Assembly (NCBI GenBank): GCA_030549495.1
Contig: JAUIRK010000570.1
Span: 1,341,501 to 1,405,500 of the forward strand
Source: Nectonema munidae
Lineage: Eukaryota; Nematomorpha; Nectonematoida; Nectonematidae
DNA length: 64,000 bases
Direction of reading: 5' to 3'
The notes beneath the pieces are model-generated. The model was not told where the DNA came from, did not search any database, and saw only the letters and a list, made by a program, of their open reading frames with translations. This document shows, piece after piece, positions 1 to 10,383 of this stretch (its first letter is position 1; the number at the start of each line of letters is the position of its first letter). The position numbers and the translations under genes were made by a program.

Positions 1-1644
1 AGAAGAAGAAGAAGAAGAAGAAGAAGAAGAAGAAGAAGAAGAAGAAGAAGAAGAAGAAGAAGAAGAAGAAGAAGAAGAAGAAGAAGAAGAAGAAGAAGAA
101 GAAGAAGAAGAAGAAGAAGAAGAAGAAGAAGAAGAAGAAGAAGAAGAAGAAGAAGAAGAAGAAGAAGAAGAAGAAGAAGAAGAAGAAGAAGAAGAAGAAG
201 AAGAAGAAGAAGAAGAAGAAGAAGAAGAAGAAGAAGAAGAAGAAGAAGAAGAAGAAGAAGAAGAAGAAGAAGAAGAAGAAGAAGAAGAAGAAGAAGAAGA
301 AGAAGAAGAAGAAGAAGAAGAAGAAGAAGAAGAAGAAGAAGAAGAAGAAGAAGAAGAAGAAGAAGAAGAAGAAGAAGAAGAAGAAGAAGAAGAAGAAGAA
401 GAAGAAGAAGAAGAAGAAGAAGAAGAAGAAGAAGAAGAAGAAGAAGAAGAAGAAGAAGAAGAAGAAGAAGAAGAAGAAGAAGAAGAAGAAGAAGAAGAAG
501 AAGAAGAAGAAGAAGAAGAAGAAGAAGAAGAAGAAGAAGAAGAAGAAGAAGAAGAAGAAGAAGAAGAAGAAGAAGAAGAAGAAGAAGAAGAAGAAGAAGA
601 AGAAGAAGAAGAAGAAGAAGAAGAAGAAGAAGAAGAAGAAGAAGAAGAAGAAGAAGAAGAAGAAGAAGAAGAAGAAGAAGAAGAAGAAGAAGAAGAAGAA
701 GAAGAAGAAGAAGAAGAAGAAGAAGAAGAAGAAGAAGAAGAAGAAGAAGAAGAAGAAGAAGAAGAAGAAGAAGAAGAAGAAGAAGAAGAAGAAGAAGAAG
801 AAGAAGAAGAAGAAGAAGAAGAAGAAGAAGAAGAAGAAGAAGAAGAAGAAGAAGAAGAAGAAGAAGAAGAAGAAGAAGAAGAAGAAGAAGAAGAAGAAGA
901 AGAAGAAGAAGAAGAAGAAGAAGAAGAAGAAGAAGAAGAAGAAGAAGAAGAAGAAGAAGAAGAAGAAGAAGAAGAAGAAGAAGAAGAAGAAGAAGAAGAA
1001 GAAGAAGAAGAAGAAGAAGAAGAAGAAGAAGAAGAAGAAGAAGAAGAAGAAGAAGAAGAAGAAGAAGAAGAAGAAGAAGAAGAAGAAGAAGAAGAAGAAG
1101 AAGAAGAAGAAGAAGAAGAAGAAGAAGAAGAAGAAGAAGAAGAAGAAGAAGAAGAAGAAGAAGAAGAAGAAGAAGAAGAAGAAGAAGAAGAAGAAGAAGA
1201 AGAAGAAGAAGAAGAAGAAGAAGAAGAAGAAGAAGAAGAAGAAGAAGAAGAAGAAGAAGAAGAAGAAGAAGAAGAAGAAGAAGAAGAAGAAGAAGAAGAA
1301 GAAGAAGAAGAAGAAGAAGAAGAAGAAGAAGAAGAAGAAGAAGAAGAAGAAGAAGAAGAAGAAGAAGAAGAAGAAGAAGAAGAAGAAGAAGAAGAAGAAG
1401 AAGAAGAAGAAGAAGAAGAAGAAGAAGAAGAAGAAGAAGAAGAAGAAGAAGAAGAAGAAGAAGAAGAAGAAGAAGAAGAAGAAGAAGAAGAAGAAGAAGA
1501 AGAAGAAGAAGAAGAAGAAGAAGAAGAAGAAGAAGAAGAAGAAGAAGAAGAAGAAGAAGAAGAAGAAGAAGAAGAAGAAGAAGAAGAAGAAGAAGAAGAA
1601 GAAGAAGAAGAAGAAGAAGAAGAAGAAGAAGAAGAAGAAGAAGA
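1..1644. repeat. Pure (AAG)n / (CTT)n triplet microsatellite, about 1.64 kb
   Basis: About 548 uninterrupted AAG units run from the first base to about 1644, with no variant unit seen. The array continues past the left edge, so its real length is unknown. It lies directly beyond the 3' tail of the minus-strand LINE at 1700-6060, so on that strand it reads as a CTT tail. Purine/pyrimidine GAA/TTC tracts can form triplex DNA (known of the sequence class). The purity suggests recent expansion or assembly collapse/expansion; the two cannot be told apart here. Confidence 0.99.
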
Positions 1645-1754
1645 CCGTAACAGAAATACTAAAAAAATACATTAAAATATTTTTTTTAATTGTTCATAAA
1701 TGTTAAATAAATGTTAAATCAACAATTGTTGTTGTTGTTTTTATTTGACACAGC

Positions 1755-1799
1755 TTGTAAAATGCAAGGATTTCGAAAGCTGGCATGAGGCTTTTACAA
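1755..1799 (-). other. 3'-terminal stem-loop of the LINE
   Basis: TTGTAAAA at 1755-1762 pairs with TTTTACAA at 1792-1799. A bulged T and two more G-C pairs (64-65 with 90-91) extend the stem, leaving a loop of about 24 nt. It lies some 150 nt beyond the ORF2 stop. Many LINE reverse transcriptases recognise a 3'-end hairpin in their own RNA (known of the group), so this is a candidate recognition element. Beyond it lie a short AAC run and two copies of an 11-bp unit like AAATGTTAAAT. Confidence 0.5.
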
Positions 1800-1953
1800 A
1801 TTTAAGATGATTAATCACAGTTTTTGTGAATTTGTTTTTTTAGCATTGGGAGCCTTGGGGTAAATCAACAATTAAACATAGTTAAAAATGAAATTGATAT
1901 TAAAAAAATTTAAATAAAAAAATCAAATTATATTAAATCATCACAAAATTGAT

Positions 1954-4918
1954 TCAATCTTGTTTCAATAAATATTCATTTGAACGTCTTTTCAATGTTG
2001 AAAGTGAAATATTCATAATTTGAAAATCTTGCAAATATTCATTCCAGATTTTAGTTATACGAAACTTCAAACTTGACTGCGTGGATTTCAAGCGATATGA
2101 TGGTATCTGCAAATTATACATATATCTTGGGGAAAAACGTTCTAAATCGTGATTGAATGTGAAAAATTGCTTATGACCACAGGTAAATATCCATTATAAA
2201 ATTTCCAAGCCACAATACAAAGTTGTTTGATATAAATTTCTTTTATATTGAGCAAGTTGTTACTTTTAAAAATTGAAAGAGTATGCGCTCGGAATGTCAG
2301 ATTGGATACCAATCTTATGCATTTTTTTTGAAGAGTATGCAAACTTGAGAGGTCCACAAAGCCCCAATTGACCAAACTATAGGAAAGATGAGGCAAAACT
2401 AGTGATCTATATATATCCAGTTTAATTTTCGATGGAAGTGATCTGAATCGATATAAAATACCAATTACAATACTAACTTTAGTGCAAATGTGTTTAATGT
2501 GTAGATTCCAATTCAATTTTTCACTCAAGATTAAACCTAAATAATTATGAGATACTGATAAATGCAAATTGAGATTTTTCAAGAAGGTAGGCTGAGCATT
2601 TTTCTTAGAAAAAAACATATGAACAGTTTTAGAGTTATTAATTCCAAGTTCATTCACTGTACACCAACCAAAAACTTTATTGACATTTTCTCTATAAACA
2701 GACTCAATTGTTTTATTCTGAGCCAGAGAAACATTTAGGAGAAATGAATAAGGTATAAGAATAGTCAAATCATCAGCAAAAGCTAAAAACTCTAACGAAG
2801 CGTTTGATTGAAATATGTCATTAATATAAATTAAAAAAAGGAAGGGACCCAAAACAGAACCCTGAGGTACTCCTCTGGATACATGAATCAAATTTGAATA
2901 ACTATCATTCGCAAACACTGCTTGTTTTCTGAATGACAAATATGATTTAAAAAATTTCAAAGTTCTTTCATCAAATCCATACTTTTCCAGCTTGAATAAA
3001 AGTTTTTCATGTGATACTGAGTCGAACGCTTTTGATAAATCTAGGAACAATACTAAAATATCATCTCCAGAATCAAGATATTCATAAATTGATGTCAAGA
3101 AAAATGAATGTGCAAACGTAGTAGAAGAATTTTTCCTAAAACCGAACTGCTTTGAATTGAAGAGATTGTTTTGATCAAAATGATGAGTTAATTGCTTGAG
3201 AATAATTTTTTCAAAAAGTTTTGAAATTATGCTAATCAAAGAGATTGGACGATAATTGTTGATGTCGTGTCTCTCACCTTTTTTTTGTAGACAAGTATGC
3301 ACTTACTAATTTTGAGACATGATGGAAAGAGTGAATTTTGCATGCACGAATTAAAAGCTAAAAATAGTGGATATGCTATTTCATTTTCAATGAGTTTTAG
3401 GTGATAAGAAGAAATTCCATAAAAATCTTCACTTTTACTATTTTTCAAATTTTTAATGGCAATGAGCACTTCCTCCAGGGTGATTTCTTCAAGTCTAAAC
3501 TTCGAACTTTGAAAAGGAATGTAATTTTTCATTTCAGAAAAAGATGATTGTGGTACACGGCTAATAAATGAATTATTTATGAAATCACATAGATTTTGTT
3601 CATTTATGATTTGAGAATTATCTTTTAGAATTAAAGATGAATCTTCATTCTTTTTAATCAATTTATTAATATTCTTCCAGACTTCTTTGCTATTTTTGTT
3701 TTCAAACAATCGTGCATAGAATTTTTCTTTTAAACTTCTCGTCATCTGCTTTACTTGTTGACAAAAGTGAGCATGTTGATTTTTTAAATCATAATTTATT
3801 TTATATTCACGGATTCTTTTAATTTTAAAAAATACTTTATCTCTTTTCTTTATTAGAGTCAATAATTCTTCATTTGCCCATTCAGCAAATCTTTCTTTAT
3901 ACTTATTGAAATTTTTTGTTTTTTGTACTTTTTTAGCTTGATTAGCACAATAACTTAAACAATGATTAATTGTGTAAATCATATTTTCTGGATCAGACTC
4001 ACTTGGAAAATACCAACAAATTGAACGTAATAGATTCTGAAAAAAACTCTTATCAAATATGACTCTGGGAGATTTCTGATTTTTATGCAATTGATTTCGA
4101 AAGCTATGTTCAATGGTTGTAAAAATTGGAATATGGTCTGAAAAGGATGTTTGTATATTGTATCCCTTAAATTTTTTCTCACTTGATACCAATATATTAT
4201 CTATCAATGTAAATGCTTGGTATCTCGTTGGTTTGGTGATTGAAGGTACGAAATGGTGTTGCATAAGCAAATTCAAAAAAAAGGAAGAATAATTCTTATT
4301 ATTATATTCGAGGAGGTTAATATTAAAATCACCAAGAATAATTGATCTGTTATTATTGTGTTTGTTTTTCATCAAAAAAGTTTGAAAATTTTCAAAAAAT
4401 TCATCCATATGATCGCTACCAAAAAGAGGCAATCGGTAAATATTGTGAAAAGATAAAATATTTGAAAAACCAGAAGTTATGCTAATGGAAAAAACTTCAT
4501 AAAGATTTGACGAAAATTCACTATCCAAAATGTCAACTTTATACTGTTCTTTAACGAAAAAGCATAAGCCTCCATGTTGTGAAATTCTCTTCGGTTGAGA
4601 AAAAAACATGTAACCAGGTATATTATATGTAATATCATCCAACATCCAAGTTTCTTGCAAGGCTAAGACATCAATGTAAACATTGTTTCTTTTTAATTGT
4701 TTTAACATTAATTCAATATGATTGAATTTTGCTCGAATAGATTGAACATTCATTGATAATATGTTAAAATTGAAAAAATAAGAAGATTTATCTTCATATA
4801 ATTTTAAAATATCAGATTTATGTAAATAAACATCATAACTTTTATCATAATTATCAAAAAGCAAATCTGTTAAATCGAATGATTCGTCAACCATTAGAAA
4901 GTAATATATCCAATTCAT
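1954..4918 (-). CDS. LINE ORF2: AP endonuclease plus reverse transcriptase (two frame slips)
   Basis: ORF2 would encode about 985 aa, and its domains are read in three successive frames. The N-terminal endonuclease (about 4760-4100) shows LSMNVQSIRAKF, LALQETWM, ILGDFNINL and the catalytic SFSDHIPIF. The reverse transcriptase (about 3250-2500) shows NNYRPISLISIISKLFEK, LDLSKAFDSV (motif A), GVPQGSVLGP (motif B) and FADDLTI (motif C, the catalytic Asp pair). The C-terminal tail continues in another frame to a TGA at 1954-1956. No RNase H domain was seen. The catalytic residues are present, so only the frame slips argue against function. Confidence 0.92.
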
Positions 4919-5892
4919 TCATTTTTTTATCAACAAATTATCGTATATTTTTTTCTTAAGAGGGCATTCTTTTGAAAATGGGTGATGATCAGCTTGCATT
5001 CCTTTATCTTTGCAATTTTTGCAAGTTGTTATTTCTGAAGAACAATTCGTGTATTCATGATCTTTATCTCCACAAAGAGAACAATATTTTGATTTTGATT
5101 TAGATAAATTTTTAAAGTGTCCTAGTTTAAGACAATTTGAACACTGCTTTACACGCGGTAAAGTAGGGATTATTGGATATGATGAAAATCCAATATATAC
5201 TTTACCTGCTTTTAGCACTTTAGTTAAAGCTTGTTTATCATATTCCACATCAATTCTCTTTTGAAGGTTAATTTCGGAACTATATTTTCAAGTTGCGTTG
5301 TCTTAAATTTTTCCTTCAATTCATCTACGATTTTATTGCGGCACTTTGTAGAGGAAGCCTCAATTAACAGCTTTTTGGATTTTAAAACTTTAATTTTATT
5401 TATATTACATTTAGACTTCAAATTTTCATGCAGAAATTTTTCAGCCTCATTTTTTTTACCAGATAAAAATTCTTGATTTGGTTCCACAACTATACAATTT
5501 TTGGTACAAAATTTTTTTGATTTATCATTTTTCTTGCTTATTACTTCAGCAAAAGACAACTTTTGTTCAACTCTAGGTGTTTTAAGCTCTTCAACTTGTT
5601 CACTGAGTTTTTTGATAATTGAGTTTTGTTCATCAATTTGTGATTTCAAATCTTTTACTATATCAAAAATCTCTTTAATCGAACTTCGATTTTTATTTCT
5701 GCATTCGGTGCAATGCCAACGAAAACCATGCTGGCTAAATTTATCAAGTGTTTTGAAAAAACTTTTATTGAAATTTTGACAATCAAAACATTTCCACTCA
5801 AAACAATTATCACATTGGATCATCTCTTTGGTTAAAATAGAACATTGAGAACACTTATAGGTTCCAGCGTCCTTATAGTCACCCTCACTCAT
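4919..5892 (-). CDS. LINE ORF1: PHD-like finger, coiled coil, zinc knuckles (one frame slip)
   Basis: This is the nucleic-acid-binding ORF1 protein of the LINE. From the ATG at 5892, residues about 13-62 form a Cys-rich PHD-like finger (CSQC, CDNCFEWKCFDC, HCTEC). A predicted coiled coil follows at about 70-105, then a basic region. The frame changes near 5250. The second part (5248-4919) carries zinc knuckles, clearest as CSLCGDKDHEYTNC and CKNCKDKG...HHPFSKEC; the first knuckle (CSNCLKLGH) lacks its last Cys. ORF1 proteins with PHD-type fingers are known in the CR1 group, while CCHC knuckles are common in Jockey/I types. Both kinds occur here. Confidence 0.8.
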
Positions 5893-6084
5893 AAACGAGC
5901 AATTATTAAATTCAAAACCTCAAAAGGTATAAATTAAAACGTAAATTCAAAAGATTTAAAGATAATACTTATCGGATTAATTGAGGAAACTGATACTTTT
6001 CCAGACTAAGAATCACAAATATATTTTATCAGCCATTTTATAATTAGATGAAAAAGGATGAATTATTGAAAAGACACTTTTCTT

Positions 6085-6765
6085 CCTGACTGTGTTTGGG
6101 TGCTTCATCTTTGTACCTGCCTGTTGTTTGAGTGCTCGTTGTTTGTTCTTGTCTGTGTTTGAGTGTTACCTGTTTGTGCTAGCTTGTGTTTGCCTCTCTT
6201 TGTTTAAGTGCTCCTTGTTTGTCACTACCTGTGTTAGAGTGCTCCCTGTATTATATAAGTCCTCCTCGTTTGTGCGTGACTTTGTTTAGGTGCCCCCTGT
6301 TGGTGCTTGACTGTGTTTAAGTGCTTGCCTGTGTTAAAGTGCTTCCTATTTGTGCCTGAATCGGTTTAATTGCTCCGTTTGTGCCTTGTGTTTATTCAAA
6401 AAACATTTGTACTGAAAAGATGATGGGTACCTCCCGTAAATTGTTACCACTGTAAAGATCATTGGTACTCCTAATAATCATTGATATTCCCCAGAAGGAT
6501 CATTGTGCTCTGTTTGTACCTGCTTGTGTTTGAGTCTTACCTGTTGGTGCCTGCCTGTGTTAAAGTACCCCCTTTTTTGGCCTGAATCTGTTTAAGTGCT
6601 CCTTGTTTGTGCTTGCATGTGTTTAAATGTTTCCTGTTTGTCTCTGCCTGTGTTGGGTGCTCCGTGTTTGAGTGCCCCTTTTGGTGCCTGCGTGTGTTTA
6701 AGTGCTTACTGTTCGTGACTGCTTGTTGTTTAAGTGGTACAAGTTTGTGCCTGCATATTTTTAAG
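6085..6765. repeat. Degenerate minisatellite, unit about 31 bp
   Basis: Around 18-20 diverged units each read roughly TGTGTTTAAGTGCT, a pyrimidine-rich link, then GTTTGTGCCTGCC. Spacing between successive TGTGTTTRAGTGC cores is mostly 31-32 bp. The array is broken at about 6390-6505 by an unrelated stretch containing AAAGATGATGGGTACC. The apparent Cys/Phe/Leu-rich ORFs on the plus strand are the tandem repeat read through, not genes. The block adjoins the 5' side of the LINE at 1700-6060. Confidence 0.85.
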
Positions 6766-6840
6766 TTTTATAAATCTTACACCAAGAAGATTCAAATTAT
6801 TTTCTTTTTCCTTACCAAGGTATGGATAAAAATTGTTTAA

Positions 6841-7590
6841 ATATCCTCCTTAACTGCAAACACATATTATAACCAAATTTTATTGATTTTCATTTCAAAT
6901 ATTTTTTTCCATAACACATAATATCTGATCATCATTTATCGATAAAAATCTTAGGTTAACAAGTGCTGCAAGATTAATTTAGCCTTAACCTTTTTGAAGT
7001 TAAATAATTATATAACACAAGATGATGATGATGATGATCTCGACTTAAAAAATTGGTTTTTATTAAGAAATGTTGACGGAAACGATGATGACAGACAACG
7101 TCTGAACTTTAAAAAACCAATAAAATTAATTTTTCAAATTAGCTTCCCCCTCCCCCTATAGTCGATGTCTTGATCCGCCACTCGTCAGTACACACATTTA
7201 TGAATGAAATCAAGAACAACAATTTTATTGTAACATTTATTATCATATTCAAAAAGAAAAGTCAAATAATTTTTTTTAACTATAGGTAAGGAATCATTAA
7301 AGTCAAAATATAAATAAATTTTAGATGATCTCAATTTTAAACAGATTGGATTTACTAAAGTTCAAATATAAAAAACAATAAAATTAATAATTTAAATATA
7401 CCGGACCCGATATTTTGTCTTTTTTAATTGGTAAAAAATGTAAAGGGCGGCTGAAAAAGCAGAAATTTTAAACCATTATACAGAAGAGCTAGAAAAATAT
7501 CCGCCAATTTAAGATCCACAATCAACTCTACCATGATGTATTTTCAGACGAATCAATAGTTTAGGATTAAATATTTTTTAGTTTTATTGC
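6841..7590. other. AT-rich intergenic DNA with a short GAT repeat and a solo hAT-like end
   Basis: No gene is visible. There is a (GAT)6-type run at about 7021-7038. Near 7170-7186 the sequence GATCCGCCACTCG reads on the other strand as CGAGTGGCGGATC, which resembles the common hAT/MITE end CAGTGGCGGATCCAG. No partner end was found. Confidence 0.4.
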
Positions 7591-7959
7591 GAGTCTGCAG
7601 TAAATCTTTGAATAGGCTATGCTGTTATAGTGACGAGCATCTGGCTTAGTCTCGCTCTTGAGGAATTGCAGGCAAAGCCTGTTTAGTAGCTTGGGATGTT
7701 GCAATAAGTGGCAGGTGTAGTTTCATAATCATTCTCTAAAGTGTCCTTATCTTCTGTTGTAGATGAGATATGATTATTTCTTCTTTGAACTTTTTTTCTC
7801 TCGATGGCTGTGTTGACATTTGTAACTAATGCTGTTATAACTTTTTCAATTACTCTCACTGTTAATTTAGTGGATAAGTAAAAAAACGATCACATTTTTA
7901 ATGTCAGATTCAAATTATATAGAGATGTGAAAGCATATGGTTTGCTGAAGAAAGTGTCG

Positions 7960-8090
7960 GTCTCGTAGTATGAATGTCAAAATAATGGATAAAAATATTA
8001 GAATCAATATTGTATCGGAGAGTGGGGTTGTCTAATAAATGAGACCTGACTATTACAAATGAGTCTTCTAATACAACCCTTTCTATAGGG
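7960..8090. mobile_element. Pogo/Tigger-like terminal repeats, head to head
   Basis: GGGGTTGTCTAATAAATGAG at about 8025-8044, followed by ACCTGAC, resembles the right end of the Tigger element at 61210-61251 (GAGGTTGTCGGATAAACGGG then ATCTGACTG). Immediately after it, GAGTCTTCTAATACAACCCT (about 8062-8081) is an inverted diverged copy. The two ends make an imperfect palindrome. I read this as remnants of one or two decayed pogo-type elements; their outer limits are not visible. Confidence 0.35.
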
Positions 8091-8290
8091 TTTTAAGAAG
8101 AAAGAACATTTTTGAGATCAAGATTGGAAAGTCGATAATAAATAAAATCAGGCGTAACTGATTGTATTAATTTAATTTTGGACCTTATCGCCAGTCTATT
8201 TGGGTCAAAAACCGTAAATATTAGAAAATTTATCTTTTTTATAAAATGTAGGATGAGCTATCGCTGTTATGATAAAACTGTTGATTCATA

Positions 8291-8620
8291 GATCTGTGGT
8301 GAATGGGATGAATTTGACAAGCTAGTGTTAGATATAAAACCTACTTTCATAGAAATTAAAGATTTTGAAAAAAGCTATAAATCTCCAAATGATTTGTCTT
8401 CACCATTATGGTAAGAATTTTGAGTAGTAAGTGTTTTTAAGGTGATTAGAAACAAAATAGATCTGGGAATGTACTCAATCATAATATATGAGTGTAAAAA
8501 CCACAGCAGACATGAATTTTTATCAATTTGTTTTCGCTGTGTTTAAGGACTCTATCATATATGAACGTTTTTTACTTATTGAGGTAGAAGATAGCGATTA
8601 TAATGGCAAACAAGGTAATT
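8291..8620 (+). pseudogene. Possible TYW1-like exon pair, fragmentary
   Basis: Two exon-shaped open stretches lie on the plus strand. The first (about 8291-8410) is bounded by ...TGATTCATAG and G|GTAAGAATTT and holds FDKLVLDIKPTFIEIK then SSPLW. The second (about 8513-8614) starts MNFYQFVFAVFKDS, ends LLIEVEDSDYNGKQ and stops at G|GTAATT. From memory, TYW1 (wybutosine synthesis, radical SAM) has ...LV..GNPDFIEVKG...VPW followed by an EHEHS motif, which fits order and spacing loosely. The radical SAM cluster and other exons were not seen. It may be a decayed host-gene copy or chance; assignment is weak. Confidence 0.25.
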
Positions 8621-9071
8621 CGACGTGATAAAAGCCCTACATTTGTGGTGAGATTGGGAGCTAACAGTTCACTGGACTATTTGATGTAGACTATTGATAT
8701 ATGTTTGCCTTTCTTCTTAATTTTGAGGATGTGCGCCCTTTTTTGTACCCCTTATTACGGAATTGAAGAGCCCAACTTTAATTTTATTGTCTGTATCGAA
8801 TTCAATTAAAATAATTTCATATAACCTAAAATTTAAATATAGATTTATTTGATAACCAATGTTTTTTAAGATATATATGAGACTTTCATACAGAAGATTA
8901 AAATTTGGAGATACATTAAACTATAAACCTTGGTTTACAAAAATACCATATCCTTTGAAAAAAACATTAATCTTTGCGCTTTGCTCATATATAAAAGTTG
9001 AAATTATAAAATAAAAAGAAATTTATTTAAGTATTAATATAACAAGCCCAAAGGAGAAATATTAATCTCAC

Positions 9072-10383
9072 TCACGAGGACATTATATCTTTGAAAGTTA
9101 TCAATTCAGATGAAGACTCAAGAAACTCCCAAATTTGTTTGCAGAAATTAAGCCACTTATTTTCACTTCTATTTATCTCATTGTACTTTATCTTATTAGA
9201 AAAAGTTAAAATCTTGTTTTTGGTTGAAATGGAAAATAAAAGAGACTGAACTTCTATGGAAACCATATTTTTACAATCCATTTTCAATGTCTCTACGACA
9301 TTTATATCAGGTAAAATGTAAAATCCTACTTCTGAGTGTGTGTTAGTCATTTGACTGCTTTCTTTTAAAGCATTGCGCAGATTTTGACAAAAAAGGTCAA
9401 ATTGTGCCACCTCTTTCACACTCTCACACTTGTTGATCACGAAATCAAGAAATGGAAGTTGAAATGGAACAATTTCAGTTCTCAAATCCGCCTTCTTTCT
9501 ACTTTTGGGCACAACAGAGCAATTCAAGGCAACTAAAGATGATGTAATAACACTCGCCATTCTCCACAGCCAAATGAAATGGTACTCAAAAGAATAATTT
9601 CCACATTGAACAAAAACTATCTTATCACAAACACTTTGTAGGAAGGAAAGCGCTTTCAAATCATGAAGTTTAAAATCGTCAATGTTACTAGAACGTGATG
9701 AATTGTCTGCGCCTGGGTTGAATATTGGAGGCGTATCAATAAAAATAGTCTTAAAAGGTAACGAAACATACGCTATGATGCTTTCTGTATCAGCCTTCAA
9801 AATATAAGCGCTCTTTTTAGTTAAATATTTTTCATCAAAAGTAAACTTTGCTTCGTGATCTTTGCAATCTTTTAGCCATGATAGGATAGACGTTTTTCCA
9901 GAACTAGGAGGACCAACTAGGCCTATAACTTTATAAGATGTTATTCCTGGTGAAGAATGAGAATTTACATCTTGAACCCATTTTCTATATTTATTAACTA
10001 GTAAAATAGCAGATTCGTCTTTATTTTCACTCTTTGTCTCTTTTTTGAGAATTTGTAATGTTTGCTTTTCATTTGAATCAGGAATTTGTGTGGGGGTGAC
10101 AGGATATGTTGGTTTCGGGATGCTACGTTGTTGAATTTTAATATGAGATGAAGATGGACGATTGGGATTTTTTAAAATTTTAGGATATTGCCTAAAAAAA
10201 ATTATGGAAAAAAGAAAAAATTTACAAAAAAAACTTAGAAAAAAGGAAAACATTTATTTAAAACATACATTTTATTTTGATTGCGTCATTATTCATTGCT
10301 TGGAGAAAACATCCTAGAGGATGGAACTGAACGTGAGCGTGATTTAATTGTTTTTTCTTCTTTGAACAAAACCGTTTGTTGAA
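9072..10383 (-). CDS. smg9: SMG9-like nonsense-mediated mRNA decay factor
   Basis: In other animals SMG9 partners SMG8 and regulates the SMG1 kinase that phosphorylates UPF1 in nonsense-mediated decay. The main exon runs 10191-9072 after a poly-pyrimidine acceptor ending TTTTTTTAG; the open frame extends further upstream but only through intron-like Phe-rich sequence. It carries a P-loop, VIGLVGPPSSGKTSIL, a Walker-B-like TIFIDTPPI, and a C-terminus NKWLNFCKQIWEFLESSSEL matching the family's NWFHYAARIWDGVRKSSAL (recalled). A small upstream exon is proposed at 10383-10311 (KEEKTIKSRSRSVPSS; donor GTTTTC), joined in phase over a 119-nt intron. The true start codon was not found. A poly(A) signal (AATAAA on the minus strand) lies at 9022-9027. 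Confidence 0.8.

Larger units (their letters stand above)
1700..6060 (-). mobile_element. Nearly full-length two-ORF LINE, CR1/Jockey-like group
   Basis: This non-LTR retrotransposon on the minus strand has a 5' leader (about 5893-6060), ORF1 with zinc fingers (5892-4919), ORF2 with endonuclease and reverse transcriptase (4918-1954), and a 3' UTR ending near 1700. ORF1's stop is followed at once by ORF2's ATG (TGAATG at 4921-4916). About three single-base frame slips interrupt the two ORFs. They lie near 5250, near 3240-3300 in a T/A homopolymer, and near 2145. So few breaks suggest a young copy, or base-calling errors in runs. No target-site duplication was found; the 3' side is masked by the triplet array. 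The clade is not resolved. Confidence 0.93.

Noticed and set aside
1-1644. Poly-Lys/Glu/Arg or poly-Leu/Ser/Phe protein encoded by the triplet array
   Set aside because: A pure microsatellite has open frames by construction; no flanking coding sequence joins it.
5231-5779. Plus-strand ORFs opposite LINE ORF1
   Set aside because: Shadow frames of the minus-strand zinc-finger protein.
6092-6840. Cys/Phe/Leu-rich plus-strand ORFs
   Set aside because: They are the 31-bp minisatellite read through; no start context, domain or homologue is recognisable.
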